A stretch of 60,946 bases of DNA from Aeromonas lacus. Lineage in GTDB: Bacteria; Pseudomonadota; Gammaproteobacteria; Enterobacterales; Aeromonadaceae. The stretch's first letter is position 1, and the number at the start of each line of letters is the position of its first letter. This document shows, one piece after another, positions 36,246 to 44,743 of this stretch. Below the pieces are notes generated by a model that was not told the DNA's origin, made no database searches, and saw only the letters and a list, made by a program, of their open reading frames with translations. Made by a program: the position numbers and the translations under genes. The stretch covers positions 1-60,946 of the forward strand of contig NZ_JRGM01000029.1 in the NCBI RefSeq assembly GCF_000764665.1, written 5' to 3'.

Positions 36246-36524
36246 CTATTCGCCAAGTCCCGTCACGGTATAGTGTCTCTCGACATTGACCGTGATCTCC
36301 CCCCAGCGGGAGGCTTTGACCCGGGCTTGATGGGCGGCAAAGGCGGCGGGATCGCGGAAGGTCTCGCAGACCTCGAAGCGGCAGGGGTTGAGTCTGCTTT
36401 GCGTCACCTCGAACTGCAGGCAGCCATATTCATGTCGGGTCAGGTGGATATGGTTATCAAGCTCCCCCATGACGGCTGATAAATCGGAGGCGGGCACAAT
36501 GATATAACCGGTTAGCACAACCAT
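36246..36524 (-). CDS. Antibiotic-biosynthesis-monooxygenase (ABM) domain protein
   Basis: 92 residues forming a single ABM/YgiN-type ferredoxin-like domain: VVLTGYIIVPASDL at the start, CLQFEVTQSRLNPCRFEVCETF, then FAAHQARVKA. Such proteins act as quinol monooxygenases or small stress proteins. ATG at 36524 fits the domain start; the longer upstream frame is AT-rich non-family sequence. It may be cotranscribed with the GNAT gene 45 nt downstream. Confidence 0.82.
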   Translation of the reverse strand: MVVLTGYIIVPASDLSAVMGELDNHIHLTRHEYGCLQFEVTQSRLNPCRFEVCETFRDPAAFAAHQARVKASRWGEITVNVERHYTVTGLGE

Positions 36525-36666
36525 ATTTATCTCTTTGGTGGGCAACATTGTTAGATTTATTATCGAATCAAGGTCGGATTTTTTATTTATTGTGAAATCA
36601 TCCAGGCTCTCTTTATATTGTAAATATCTGGCCAGCAAAAAATAAATGGAATCCATAAAGACAGGG

Positions 36667-37134
36667 CTACATGGTGGTTGCCGATATCTGCTGTAGTTTT
36701 TGTTGGTGCGGACTGGGCTGACGAATAAAATAGCCAATGCACTCTTCATCACTTTCATCGAGACAGATTAAAAACTGATCTTCAGACGGCGAAAATTTCA
36801 GATAGTAGACGTAGTCAGTATCCTCATTCTGGGACATATCCAGGCAGTCTTTTCCACCATTTTCTTTGAGAATATGTTCTTCCAGCTTGTAAAATCCGGA
36901 AGCGGATGGCTCGCGCTCAATAATATAGGATGATTCGATCTGCTGTTGATTTGACGAGGTATAGAGACGACCATCCGCCCTGAAGTCGTACTCTTCATAA
37001 CAGCTGGTATCGGCAAAATTGAGGCGCCATACCCCGATAACCGGATGAGCATCGCTGTTAATGGTCGTAAGGTTCTGGCCAGCATGGAGATTCATGCTAA
37101 AGAGAATGGAGAATATAGCCGCTGTCTTGTTCAT
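36667..37134 (-). CDS. Secreted hypothetical protein
   Basis: 155 residues. A probable signal peptide (MNKTAAIFSILFSMNLHAG) precedes a mature region rich in Asp, Glu, Ser and Tyr with five cysteines, including DTSCYEEYDF, KDCLDM, ICLDESDEEC. The beta-strand-like pattern could be a small lipocalin-type barrel, but that is a guess. ATG at 37134 follows AGGGATGA. Base composition here is lower in GC than the neighbours, consistent with acquired DNA. Confidence 0.65.
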   Translation of the reverse strand: MNKTAAIFSILFSMNLHAGQNLTTINSDAHPVIGVWRLNFADTSCYEEYDFRADGRLYTSSNQQQIESSYIIEREPSASGFYKLEEHILKENGGKDCLDMSQNEDTDYVYYLKFSPSEDQFLICLDESDEECIGYFIRQPSPHQQKLQQISATTM

Positions 37135-37631
37135 CTGGTCATCCCTGATATCCATGCGCTGTTATTGAGCCTGGCCTGCCAACGTAGCGTTTATCCAGTT
37201 ACCGCACTGTTGGCTGCCGTTATCCAGCTTCGATTCTTCCGCTGCCACTCGTTACCCGGGCTCCCTTTGCGGCTTTCGGGGCCTGTATTGGCCGGAAACA
37301 GCGCCTATGGCTCTGCTGCAAAGCCCTTATTGTGCGTGTTTGCACGATGAAAAGTTATCAAAAATTATCAAAAATCTTTAAAACTTGGGGCCTGTCACAC
37401 TGCGCAAAGCCAGAGCTGGCACCGCTCATTGGCCATATCGGTGATTAACGGGGTATTCTCTTTTATATTTTATAATCCAAATTGCCTTGCTGAATATCAC
37501 AATGTCCAATTATCTTTGTCTGGCCGCAGCAGGTTATGACAAGCGACCAACACCAATACTGATGGTTTTGCTATCGCTTATTTCTGTCTCCTTCGTGCAA
37601 AAACAACATAGACGCAGAAGCTGGAGTTTTT
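37135..37631. other. 497-nt AT-richer gap with a tandem 10-bp repeat
   Basis: No convincing gene. TTATCAAAAA occurs twice in perfect tandem at 37355-37364 and 37365-37374. TATAAT at 37471-37476 is a plausible -10 for the DUF805 gene. Confidence 0.5.
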
Positions 37632-37976
37632 ATGAACTGGTATTTTCGTGCATTTCAGAAATTTGCTGATTTCAAAGGACGGGCCTCGCGCAAAGAATAT
37701 TGGATGTTCGTTCTTATCAATACCGTTATTTGTGTCATCCTCTCGCTGCTCACCAAACAGCTGGATTATGGCTACAAACTGATGGGCGTATATGGTCTCT
37801 TTATTATTGTGCCCTGCTGGGCATTGAGCGTGCGCCGTCTGCACGACATTGGTCGCAATGGCTGGTTTTTGCTGCTGGGATTAATCCCGATTATCGGCCC
37901 GCTGATGGTGCTTTTTTTCAAGGCAAAGCGCGGTAATCCCTATTCAAATCGCTATGGTGCCGTCCCTTTTATCTGA
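37632..37976 (+). CDS. DUF805 family membrane protein (YhaH-like)
   Basis: 114 residues. The N-terminal FRAFQKFADFKGRASRKEYWMF is the DUF805 signature. Three membrane helices follow, and RRLHDIGRNGWFLLLGLIPIIGPLMVL is near the C-terminus. Inner-membrane protein of unknown function, common in Enterobacterales and Aeromonas. GGAG lies 7 nt before the ATG. Confidence 0.88.
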   Translation: MNWYFRAFQKFADFKGRASRKEYWMFVLINTVICVILSLLTKQLDYGYKLMGVYGLFIIVPCWALSVRRLHDIGRNGWFLLLGLIPIIGPLMVLFFKAKRGNPYSNRYGAVPFI

Positions 37977-38012
37977 CTAAACACCGACAGAAAGCTCTCC
38001 CGTGTAGCAAGC

Positions 38013-38049
38013 AGGCCGGACGAAATGAGATAGTCCGGCCTCTTTTATT
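38013..38049. terminator. Bidirectional terminator after the DUF805 gene
   Basis: An AGGCCGGAC/GTCCGGCCT stem with an 11-nt loop is followed by CTTTTATT. It sits between convergent genes. Confidence 0.75.
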
Positions 38050-38069
38050 GGCAGCTTAACAGCGCTGGA

Positions 38070-38750
38070 TCATTGACCGTTGCCCGCATCCAGCGGGAAG
38101 GCGAACAGATCCCGTCGGTAGGTCTCGACCACCAGACTGAACGGCGTGCCATCCTCCCGTGAAAGCAGGGCGCGGTGCTGCAATACCTGCTCGGGGATGG
38201 TCAGCGGTGCCTTGTTGGTGGCAATGACGGGCATCTTCATCTCCCAGCCAGCCGGCAGGGGTGACCAGAGCAAGGTGGAGGAGAGTGTCTTGCGGCTGAA
38301 GTTGAGCGCCTTGACCGCGAGCCCGAACGGGGTGTCGCTGCTGTCGAGCAGCTGGTTCATCTCCGGAGTGAGGCGGCTTTTGACATACCAGTTGTCCGCT
38401 TCCGAGAAGATATGATCACCGCAAGTTAGCTGCACCCGGCGATAGCCCACCGGCTCATCGGCGCCGATCTTGAACAGCTCGCGGGTGGCTGCATCGGCTG
38501 GTTTGCGTGTTGTCTGGTCACGCAGGGCGCGAATGCGCGGCTCGCCCGCCATCTTGTGGTCGGCGCACCAGTTTTGCAGGGTGACGGTTGCGCTCGGGTT
38601 GCTTAGCAAGGTGGCATTGAGGGTTTGCAGCAGGGCCTGTGCCTTGAGACGGGTCATAGTGCCATCTTGCCAGCCGGCCGGGGCTTTCTCCTGCGCCTGT
38701 ACGGCGCCGTGGCAGAGCAGTGCGGCCAGCAATAGCATTCGGATCTTCAT
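38070..38750 (-). CDS. Secreted UbiC-like (chorismate lyase fold) protein
   Basis: 226 residues. A signal peptide ([19 protein letters not shown]) precedes a mature part that, by eye, follows the UbiC/UTRA layout. [21 protein letters not shown] corresponds to UbiC [40 protein letters not shown] to SGPELALQKLGKTPLGRYL, and a late HRALL plus LVVETYRR covers the Arg/Glu region. Cytosolic UbiC makes 4-hydroxybenzoate; export would preclude that role, so this is more likely a ligand-binding relative. It lies 145 nt downstream of phoQ. ATG at 38750 fits the signal peptide; the frame opens to 38942. Confidence 0.65.
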   Translation of the reverse strand: [226 protein letters not shown]

Positions 38751-38895
38751 GTTTTCATTACCTTTCCCGATTTTTGTGACGGGATTGTAACATCGAGGGA
38801 CATGAATGCGACCAATATGTGGTCTGATCAGCGCAGGGTTGCGGGCCGCTAAAGCGCCCGCAACGCAGAGGTTTTTCAGGGAGGCTGGCTGGAGG

Positions 38896-40290
38896 TCAGG
38901 GCAGATCCAGGGTAAAACGGGCACCGCCAAGAGGAGATTCATCCACCTGGATCTGGCCGCCGTAGCTGTGGACGATTTCGGTCACTACTGCCAGACCGAT
39001 GCCTTGGCCGGGGGAGCTGTCGGCCCGCACGCCGCGCTGGAAGATCTGTTCGGATTTGGCCTCGTCGATGCCGGGGCCATCATCTTCCACCTCGATGCGC
39101 AAGCGCTCGAGATGGCGGCGCAGGGTCACCCGCACCTCGCTGATGGCAAATTTGCAGGCGTTGTCGAGCAGATTGCCCATCAACTCCATCAAGTCCCCCT
39201 GCTCACCATGGAACAGGGCGTCGTCGTCAAAGTGAAACTGGGTTTGCAGCTTCTTGTGACGGTAGACCTTGGTCAGGCTGGCGAGCAGCTTCTCGATGAG
39301 CGGCACCGGCTCGGTGCCCTTGCTGGCAAGGCGCTGGCGGCCAGTGACGGCGCGTCTGAGCTGGTACTGGATCATCTGATCCATGGTGAGGATCTGTTCG
39401 TTGATGTTGTCGTGGATCTCCCGGCCCAGCTCCAGCTCGCGGGTGGTCATCTGGATCAGCGCCAGCCGGGTTTTCAGACTGTGGGCGAGATCGTTCAAGG
39501 CGTGCTGGTAGCGCTGGGTTTGCTGCCGTTCGTTCTCCAGCAGCTGGTTGACCGACTCGGTGAGCGGGGTAAGCTCCTGCTCGAAGTCGCTGGAGAGAGA
39601 GTCGAGTTTGCCGGAGCGAATGTTATCGATCTGGCGGGCAATGGTGCGCAGGGAGCCGAGGCTCCAGTAAGTGGTGAGCAGCAGCAGGCTGGCCAGCAGC
39701 ATGTAGGCGAGCACCGCCTGACGGGCGATATGACCGAGATAGGCGATGGATTCAGCGTGATAGCGCTTGGCCGAATCGATCATCACCACGTAGTAGGCGG
39801 TGGTGCCGTTGCCGGGGTTACGGATAAAACGCAGGCTGTAGACGAAGTAGCTTTCGCCGTTCTTGATGGTGTGCTTCTTGAAGAAGTAGTCGAGATCCAT
39901 CCCACCCAGATACTGCATCAGGTCGCCGCAGATGGTCTCCTTGGCCTTGATCACCTCCGGCATGTGCAGGCTTGACCAGATCCGTTCACCATCGGCGCGG
40001 CAAATCAGGGTATCGAGGTCAGCATCCCCGGCATTGCGGGAGATGTGGCTGAGATCGGTAGGGCCGCCATTGCTCGGCTCGGTCGAGGAGAAGAGTTTGG
40101 CCAGGTTCTCCTGCATCCGGGCGCTCGCCTTCTGGGTCTGCTCCTCGACATGGCCGAGGTAGAGGGCATAGACGGCAAACCCCATGCTGAGCGCGATCAC
40201 CAACAGGGAGCTGAGCAGCAGCTTGATATGCAGCGAGCGGCGCAGCACCCGTACCATCCGCAGTAGCGGGCAGAATCTCATCAGTTGCAT
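38896..40290 (-). CDS. phoQ: PhoQ-like sensor histidine kinase
   Basis: 464 residues. Membrane helices near 22-45 and 190-210 frame a periplasmic sensor. HAMP follows, then the H-box with His270 in LNDLAHSLKTRLALIQ and ATPase boxes NLLDNACKFA, VEDDGPGI and GQGIGLAVV. The H-box and C-terminus resemble PhoQ of enterics, but the sensor domain lacks the acidic EDDDDAE patch of E. coli PhoQ, so Mg2+ sensing may differ. The start overlaps the phoP stop by 10 nt; an ATG at 40281 would give TGATG coupling. Confidence 0.88.
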   Translation of the reverse strand: MQLMRFCPLLRMVRVLRRSLHIKLLLSSLLVIALSMGFAVYALYLGHVEEQTQKASARMQENLAKLFSSTEPSNGGPTDLSHISRNAGDADLDTLICRADGERIWSSLHMPEVIKAKETICGDLMQYLGGMDLDYFFKKHTIKNGESYFVYSLRFIRNPGNGTTAYYVVMIDSAKRYHAESIAYLGHIARQAVLAYMLLASLLLLTTYWSLGSLRTIARQIDNIRSGKLDSLSSDFEQELTPLTESVNQLLENERQQTQRYQHALNDLAHSLKTRLALIQMTTRELELGREIHDNINEQILTMDQMIQYQLRRAVTGRQRLASKGTEPVPLIEKLLASLTKVYRHKKLQTQFHFDDDALFHGEQGDLMELMGNLLDNACKFAISEVRVTLRRHLERLRIEVEDDGPGIDEAKSEQIFQRGVRADSSPGQGIGLAVVTEIVHSYGGQIQVDESPLGGARFTLDLP

Positions 40291-40955
40291 GACAGGTTGA
40301 AGATATAACCCTGACGGCGGATGGTGGAGATGGGTTGAATAGTACCCTCCGGATCCAGTTTCTTGCGCAGGCGGCTCACCATGACCTCGATAGTGTTGGG
40401 GTCACCTTCGCCATCGCCGTAGAGCTGGTCGAGCAGCTGCTGTTTGGAGACTACCTGACGGGCATTGCGCATCAAGTACTCCAGAATGAGGTATTCGAAG
40501 CTGGTCAGCACGGCCACTTCACCGGCGATGGTCAGCTCCTTGCGGGAGAGATCGAGCTCGTAGTCACCCGCTTTCACCCGGGGAGAGATAAAGCCAGCGC
40601 TGCGGCGTACCAGCGCGTTGAGGCGAGCCAGCAGCTCATCCTTCTGAAACGGTTTGACCAGATAGTCATCGGCACCTGCTTCCAGTCCTTCCACCTTGTC
40701 CTGCCAGTTGCCACGGGCGGTGAGGACGATGATGGGAAAGGGGATCTGCTTCTCGCGCAGCTCGCGGATCAGTTGCAGGCCATCCATATCGGGCAGACCC
40801 AGATCGATGATGGCCACGTCGATGGGGTAATCCGTTGCATAGTGCTGCGCAATCCCTGCCTGATCGGTGCTGTAGACCTGATTGTCTGCTTCGGTCAGCA
40901 GAGAGGAGAGGTGGTGATTGAGTAGCTTGTCGTCTTCGACCAGGAGAATTTTCAT
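40281..40955 (-). CDS. phoP: PhoP-like response regulator
   Basis: A 224-residue OmpR-family regulator. The receiver has phospho-acceptor Asp51 (VAIIDLGLPDMDG) and Lys in YLVKPF. The winged helix includes LTSFEYLILEYLMRNARQVVSK and IEVMVSRLRKKL. In enterics PhoP controls Mg2+ stress, lipid A and peptide-resistance genes. ATG at 40955 gives MKILLVEDD; ATG at 40973 has a better ribosome-binding site and may be used. It is cotranscribed with phoQ. Confidence 0.9.
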   Translation of the reverse strand: MKILLVEDDKLLNHHLSSLLTEADNQVYSTDQAGIAQHYATDYPIDVAIIDLGLPDMDGLQLIRELREKQIPFPIIVLTARGNWQDKVEGLEAGADDYLVKPFQKDELLARLNALVRRSAGFISPRVKAGDYELDLSRKELTIAGEVAVLTSFEYLILEYLMRNARQVVSKQQLLDQLYGDGEGDPNTIEVMVSRLRKKLDPEGTIQPISTIRRQGYIFNLSCN

Positions 40956-41167
40956 GGTGTGTGCGGCGGTCATAGGGATCCAAGCAGTCAATTAGAAGAT
41001 GTTCGCTATGCGGAGTCAATCCGTATCCTAATGCCTTCCGCCTGTATCGGGACTGAATCACCCGGGCTTCAGAGTTTCCTCCGATTGGTCGTCTATCCCG
41101 AGCATGTTGTTATCGATGGCCATCGCATCGGCGCTTGCTGACTGGCCATGCTGCAAAGGGTGTGGTG

Positions 41168-41842
41168 ATGAGAGAGATGGCCATCAGGTGGCGATGCCAC
41201 CTGCAGGAGCGGGAGCGTAGCGACCTTCTCTATCTGGTCTGGCTCTGCTGGGGAGCCGCATTGCTGCTCTATGTGCTGGGGTCGGATGCCTATTTATGGC
41301 CAGTGGCGCCCATGCCGCTGGTTCTGCTTGTCTGGTTGGGGGAGAAATTCGGAATGTTTGGACGAAAAGCCAAGAGCGAGGGCTCAGTGCCGGAAAAGGC
41401 AACGGTTATCGCCGCAGGTGCCCGCTTCAAGGGGGAGTTGCAGCTTGAGGGGGATCTGGAGGTGCGTGGTGTGCTGGTCGGCACCATAGTGCTGAGCGAC
41501 GGGATCCTGCGCATCATGGCGGGTGGCCGTGTCGAGGGAGAGGTGAAGGCTCCCCACGTCATCATCAATGGCCTGCTGGATGGTACCTGCTCTGCCGCCG
41601 AAGTCGAAATACTCGAGAGTGGCCGCATGCAGGGGACGTTCAAGGGGGGAAGCCTCTCCATCAGCAAGGGGGGCAACTTTATCGGTCACTCTCGTCCGGA
41701 TGAGAGCTCTGCCAGCTCTCCCGCACCGGTACCAGCCAATCAGGAGCTGGAGAGCGTGCCCGTCGAGGGGAAAGGAAATGTGAAGGCACTGGCCAAAGAG
41801 GGTCGGGGCAAAGGCAGCGAGCCGTTGGCCAAGCAGGCTTGA
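41168..41842 (+). CDS. Bactofilin (polymer-forming cytoskeletal protein) with N-terminal membrane hairpin
   Basis: 224 residues. Two hydrophobic segments (about 22-40 and 45-60) may form a membrane hairpin. A bactofilin beta-helix core follows (about 75-180), with repeats such as KGELQLEGDLEVRGVLVGTI, GRVEGEVKAPHVIINGLLDG and AAEVEILESGRMQGTF. The tail is disordered and rich in Ser, Pro and Lys. Bactofilins assemble nucleotide-free filaments that position wall or membrane machinery. ATG at 41168 follows AAAGGG; the frame is open to 41135. It is divergent from phoP. Confidence 0.9.
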   Translation: MREMAIRWRCHLQERERSDLLYLVWLCWGAALLLYVLGSDAYLWPVAPMPLVLLVWLGEKFGMFGRKAKSEGSVPEKATVIAAGARFKGELQLEGDLEVRGVLVGTIVLSDGILRIMAGGRVEGEVKAPHVIINGLLDGTCSAAEVEILESGRMQGTFKGGSLSISKGGNFIGHSRPDESSASSPAPVPANQELESVPVEGKGNVKALAKEGRGKGSEPLAKQA

Positions 41843-41857
41843 TGGATGCTGGATAGC

Positions 41858-41885
41858 AAGAGGGGGCCATGATGGCCCCCTCTTT
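41858..41885. terminator. Bidirectional terminator between the bactofilin and cytochrome b561 genes
   Basis: AAGAGGGGGCCAT/ATGGCCCCCTCTT is a near-perfect palindrome followed by TTTTGT. Confidence 0.85.
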
Positions 41886-41902
41886 TGTCTGTCGACAACG
41901 CC

Positions 41903-42451
41903 TTAGCTGCGGCGCGGCGGCAGCATATTGGTCAGGGTGTTGTCCTTGAGCACATGGTGGTGGAAGAGGGCGGCCACAGTGTGCAGGGCAATCAGGGCGT
42001 AACCCAGGTTGCCCAGGGTTTCATGCACCTCCTTGATAAACCCTTTGGCGTCAGGGCTCGGCGCTATCAGCGCAGGCAATTCAAACCCGAAGAAGGGGAT
42101 GGGCTTGCCGGCGGCGCTCAGCAGCAACCAGCCACACAACGGGGTTAGGATGAGAAAGCCGTAGAGGGCGATATGGGCGAGCTTGGCCAGCTTGTGCATC
42201 AGGGGGGAGAGCTCGGGCACGATACGGGGCGTCGGGCTCATCCAGCGCAGGGCCAGTCTAACAAAGACCAGTGCAAAGATCAGCAGCCCCAGCATGAAGT
42301 GCCACTCTTTCATCAGGTCTCGACCCGGGTCTCCTTTGGGAAAAATGTCGCGAAATTCGATCAGGGCATAGACGGCGATCATGGCCCACAGGGTCAGCCA
42401 GTGCAGCCCGAGACTCAGGGTGCCGTAGCGTTGTTCACTGTTCATCAGCAT
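41903..42451 (-). CDS. Cytochrome b561 family protein
   Basis: 182 residues with four membrane helices and the paired histidines that ligate two haems: LHWLTLW, KEWHFMLGLLIF, VHETLGNLGYALIALHTVAALFHHHV. CybB-type proteins transfer electrons, often superoxide to quinone, in the inner membrane. AAGGA precedes the start by 8 nt. It is transcribed alone. Confidence 0.92.
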   Translation of the reverse strand: MLMNSEQRYGTLSLGLHWLTLWAMIAVYALIEFRDIFPKGDPGRDLMKEWHFMLGLLIFALVFVRLALRWMSPTPRIVPELSPLMHKLAKLAHIALYGFLILTPLCGWLLLSAAGKPIPFFGFELPALIAPSPDAKGFIKEVHETLGNLGYALIALHTVAALFHHHVLKDNTLTNMLPPRRS

Positions 42452-42705
42452 GGTTGGTTTCCTTCAGTCAAAGAGTCACATCCGTGTGGCATCTCCCGAT
42501 GAGCGAAACGATCGGAGGAGGCCAGCTCCATTGGCGACGCCTGCCGGATGCACACAGGTGCAGGCCGGGCGCCCGTTAGAGGAAAATCGTCTGTATTTTC
42601 CGCATGATACTGCCATGGAGATGGTATCACTGCCGGCTCGTTGAGGAGCTGATCAATACCACACAATTTACAGGTTAATTAAACCGTGAGCAGTGTGAAG
42701 CGCCC

Positions 42706-42738
42706 GTGAAAAGATCTGCCTGACCCTGATGGTCAGGC
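42706..42738 (-). terminator. Terminator overlapping the trmO stop codon
   Basis: GCCTGACC/GGTCAGGC with a 5-nt loop straddles the trmO stop; on the minus strand it is followed by AGATCTTTTC. Confidence 0.5.
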
Positions 42739-43437
42739 CGGTTCGATGGCAATGACCAGACAGGCGGGCTCGCTGATCCGAAAGCGCACATTACAGTTGA
42801 ACAGCCGCACGCCGTACTCCTTCTCGTCCGGCTTGCCCTTCTTGTAGGCAGGGCGAGGATCTTGCGCCAGTACTTCGCTGACCAGCTGGCGCAGCTCGGG
42901 GTAGCGCTGGCTCCACGTTTGCAGCTGCAACTCGGCGTCCGGGCTGAAGCTCACCGCCAGCGGCGGGGTCGGGGCATCGGGGGCAAAGCCGCCACGGGCT
43001 TCCGGCAGGCTGTCGGCATAGGGAATATAGGGTTTGATATCGACGATGGGAGTGCCATCGAGCAGGTCGACGGCCCCCAGCTCCAGCCAGAGTTTGCCGC
43101 GCTCGCGACCTACCCCGTGCAGCTCGACCACCGAGAGACCGAGTGGATTGGGGCGAAAGGTGGAGCGGGTAGCAAAGACCCCGACCCGCTCGTTGCCGCC
43201 AAGGCGCGGCGGGCGCACCGTCGGATTCCACCCCTGCGCCATGGTCTGGTGAAAGACGAAGCTGAGCCACAGATGGGAGAACTGCTCGATGCCGCGCAGC
43301 ACGTCCGGCTGATCGTAGGGGGGGAGCAGCTCGAGGCGGGCACGGGCCGATTTGACCAGGCCGGGCTGGCGCGGAATGGCGAACTTCTCCTTGTAGGGAG
43401 AGCGGATAATCCCGAGGGTGTCGATTTCGAACTTCAT
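42733..43437 (-). CDS. trmO: tRNA (adenine(37)-N6)-methyltransferase TrmO (YaeB/TsaA)
   Basis: 234 residues, matching E. coli TrmO (235). Typical stretches are LGIIRSPYKEKFAIPRQPGL, FSHLWLSFVFHQT, GVFATRSTFRPNPLGLSVVEL, and DLLDGTPIVDIKPYIPYAD. It uses S-adenosylmethionine to methylate t6A37 in tRNA-Thr(GGU). ATG at 43437 follows AGGATCCGCC; the frame is open to 43575. Confidence 0.93.
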   Translation of the reverse strand: MKFEIDTLGIIRSPYKEKFAIPRQPGLVKSARARLELLPPYDQPDVLRGIEQFSHLWLSFVFHQTMAQGWNPTVRPPRLGGNERVGVFATRSTFRPNPLGLSVVELHGVGRERGKLWLELGAVDLLDGTPIVDIKPYIPYADSLPEARGGFAPDAPTPPLAVSFSPDAELQLQTWSQRYPELRQLVSEVLAQDPRPAYKKGKPDEKEYGVRLFNCNVRFRISEPACLVIAIEPA

Positions 43438-43664
43438 GGCGGATCCTGGCTGAAAACCCTGGCAATTTAGCACATGCAGCCCCAAAACGCAGGCTTCCCC
43501 GCGCGGCTCCCTCGCCGCCTGCTGCCGTGATCCCCGTCCCATCCCGGTATATCGAGGGCTGTGCCTTGGCGCCAAGTTGCGTAGGGTGGGACAAACAGGA
43601 GGAGCTGTGCTGGCTCGCCACGGTGCGAAGACCGCAACAATAAGCCGGATGGGGAGGGGGAGGG

Positions 43665-44645
43665 ATGAAACTGCTGATTATCGGTGGCACCGGATTTTTG
43701 GGGCGTCACCTGACTGCGCTGGCGCTTGATTGGGGTCACGAGGTGACCCTGTTCAATCGCGGCCATCACCAGCATCCCGACTGGCGGGAGCTGGAGCAAC
43801 TCACCGGTGATCGCAATGGCGATCTGGGCGCGCTGCAGGGAGAGGGGCGGCAGTGGGATCTGGCCATCGACACCTGCTGCTATCGGCCAGAGCAGGCGGC
43901 GAGCCTGTCGATGGCCCTGCTTGGGCGCTGCGAGCGGCTCATCTTTATCTCCACCATCAGCGTCTATCGCGACTTTGCCCAACCCGGAATGGATGAATCA
44001 GCGCCCCTGCATGCCACCGGTGCGGGCGAGCAGCCCGAGGAGTATGGCCCGCTCAAAGTGTTGTGCGAAGAGGAGTATCGCGCCCGCTGGGGTGAGCGGC
44101 TCTGCATCCTTCGCCCGGGCGTATTGTGTGGCCCCCATGATCACACCGGCCGTATGGCCTGGTGGGTGAAGCGGGTGCAGCAGGGTGGACGCTGGCTGTT
44201 GCCGGGGACGGGGCAGGATCGACTGCAGTATCTGGATGTGCGCGACTGCGCCGAGTTTGTGCTGCGGGCTGCCGAGCAGCAGTTGACGGGAGTTTTCAAT
44301 CTGGTCAAACCGGGTATTGCGCTGGCAGATTGGGTCGAGCGGTTGGCGGCGAGAGTGGGGACGGCTACGCCCATTGACGCTGAGTGGGCGCCCTGGCAGG
44401 CACTGCTCGCGGCCGGTGTCGAGCCCTGGCTGAGCTATCCGACCCTGCTGCCCAATATGTTGCCGGAGTATGCCGGTTATGGCCGCATCAGTGCCGAGGC
44501 GGCCATCGTGCACGGTCTCAACTTCCGGCCGCTGGAGGAGACGGCCGCCGATCTGGCCGAGTGGCTGGCACGCACGCCGGATGCGGTGGTGGCTGAAGGG
44601 ATGACCATTGAGCAAGAGATGCTGCTGCTTCAGCAGGTGAGATAG
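43665..44645 (+). CDS. NAD-dependent epimerase/dehydratase-like (extended SDR) protein
   Basis: 326 residues. The Rossmann loop LLIIGGTGFLGRHL is at the N-terminus, VYRD (in ISTISVYRDF) lies where YxxxK-type enzymes have the catalytic Tyr, and RPGVLCGPHDHTGRMAWWV is downstream. It resembles plant and bacterial RNA-binding/isoflavone reductase-like SDRs more than sugar epimerases. The active-site lysine could be in YGPLKVLCEEEY. The substrate is unknown. A strong purine-rich ribosome-binding site precedes the ATG. Confidence 0.82.
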   Translation: MKLLIIGGTGFLGRHLTALALDWGHEVTLFNRGHHQHPDWRELEQLTGDRNGDLGALQGEGRQWDLAIDTCCYRPEQAASLSMALLGRCERLIFISTISVYRDFAQPGMDESAPLHATGAGEQPEEYGPLKVLCEEEYRARWGERLCILRPGVLCGPHDHTGRMAWWVKRVQQGGRWLLPGTGQDRLQYLDVRDCAEFVLRAAEQQLTGVFNLVKPGIALADWVERLAARVGTATPIDAEWAPWQALLAAGVEPWLSYPTLLPNMLPEYAGYGRISAEAAIVHGLNFRPLEETAADLAEWLARTPDAVVAEGMTIEQEMLLLQQVR

Positions 44646-44679
44646 CGCAAGTGCGGATAGACGCGCCATGCAATCCCTG

Positions 44680-44722
44680 AAAACAAGAGGGCATCGTAAT
44701 GATGCCCTCTTGTTTTTATTTT
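44680..44722. terminator. Bidirectional terminator between the epimerase-like and DUF488 genes
   Basis: A 14-bp stem AACAAGAGGGCATC/GATGCCCTCTTGTT with a 5-nt loop and TTTTTATTTTT tail. Confidence 0.92.
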
Positions 44723-44743
44723 TACCGGCATTGCATGCGGGGG

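Noticed and set aside
42452..42732. A hidden small gene upstream of cytochrome b561
   Set aside because: Open frames there lack ribosome-binding sites and protein character; nothing but a terminator-like stem at the trmO end was supported.
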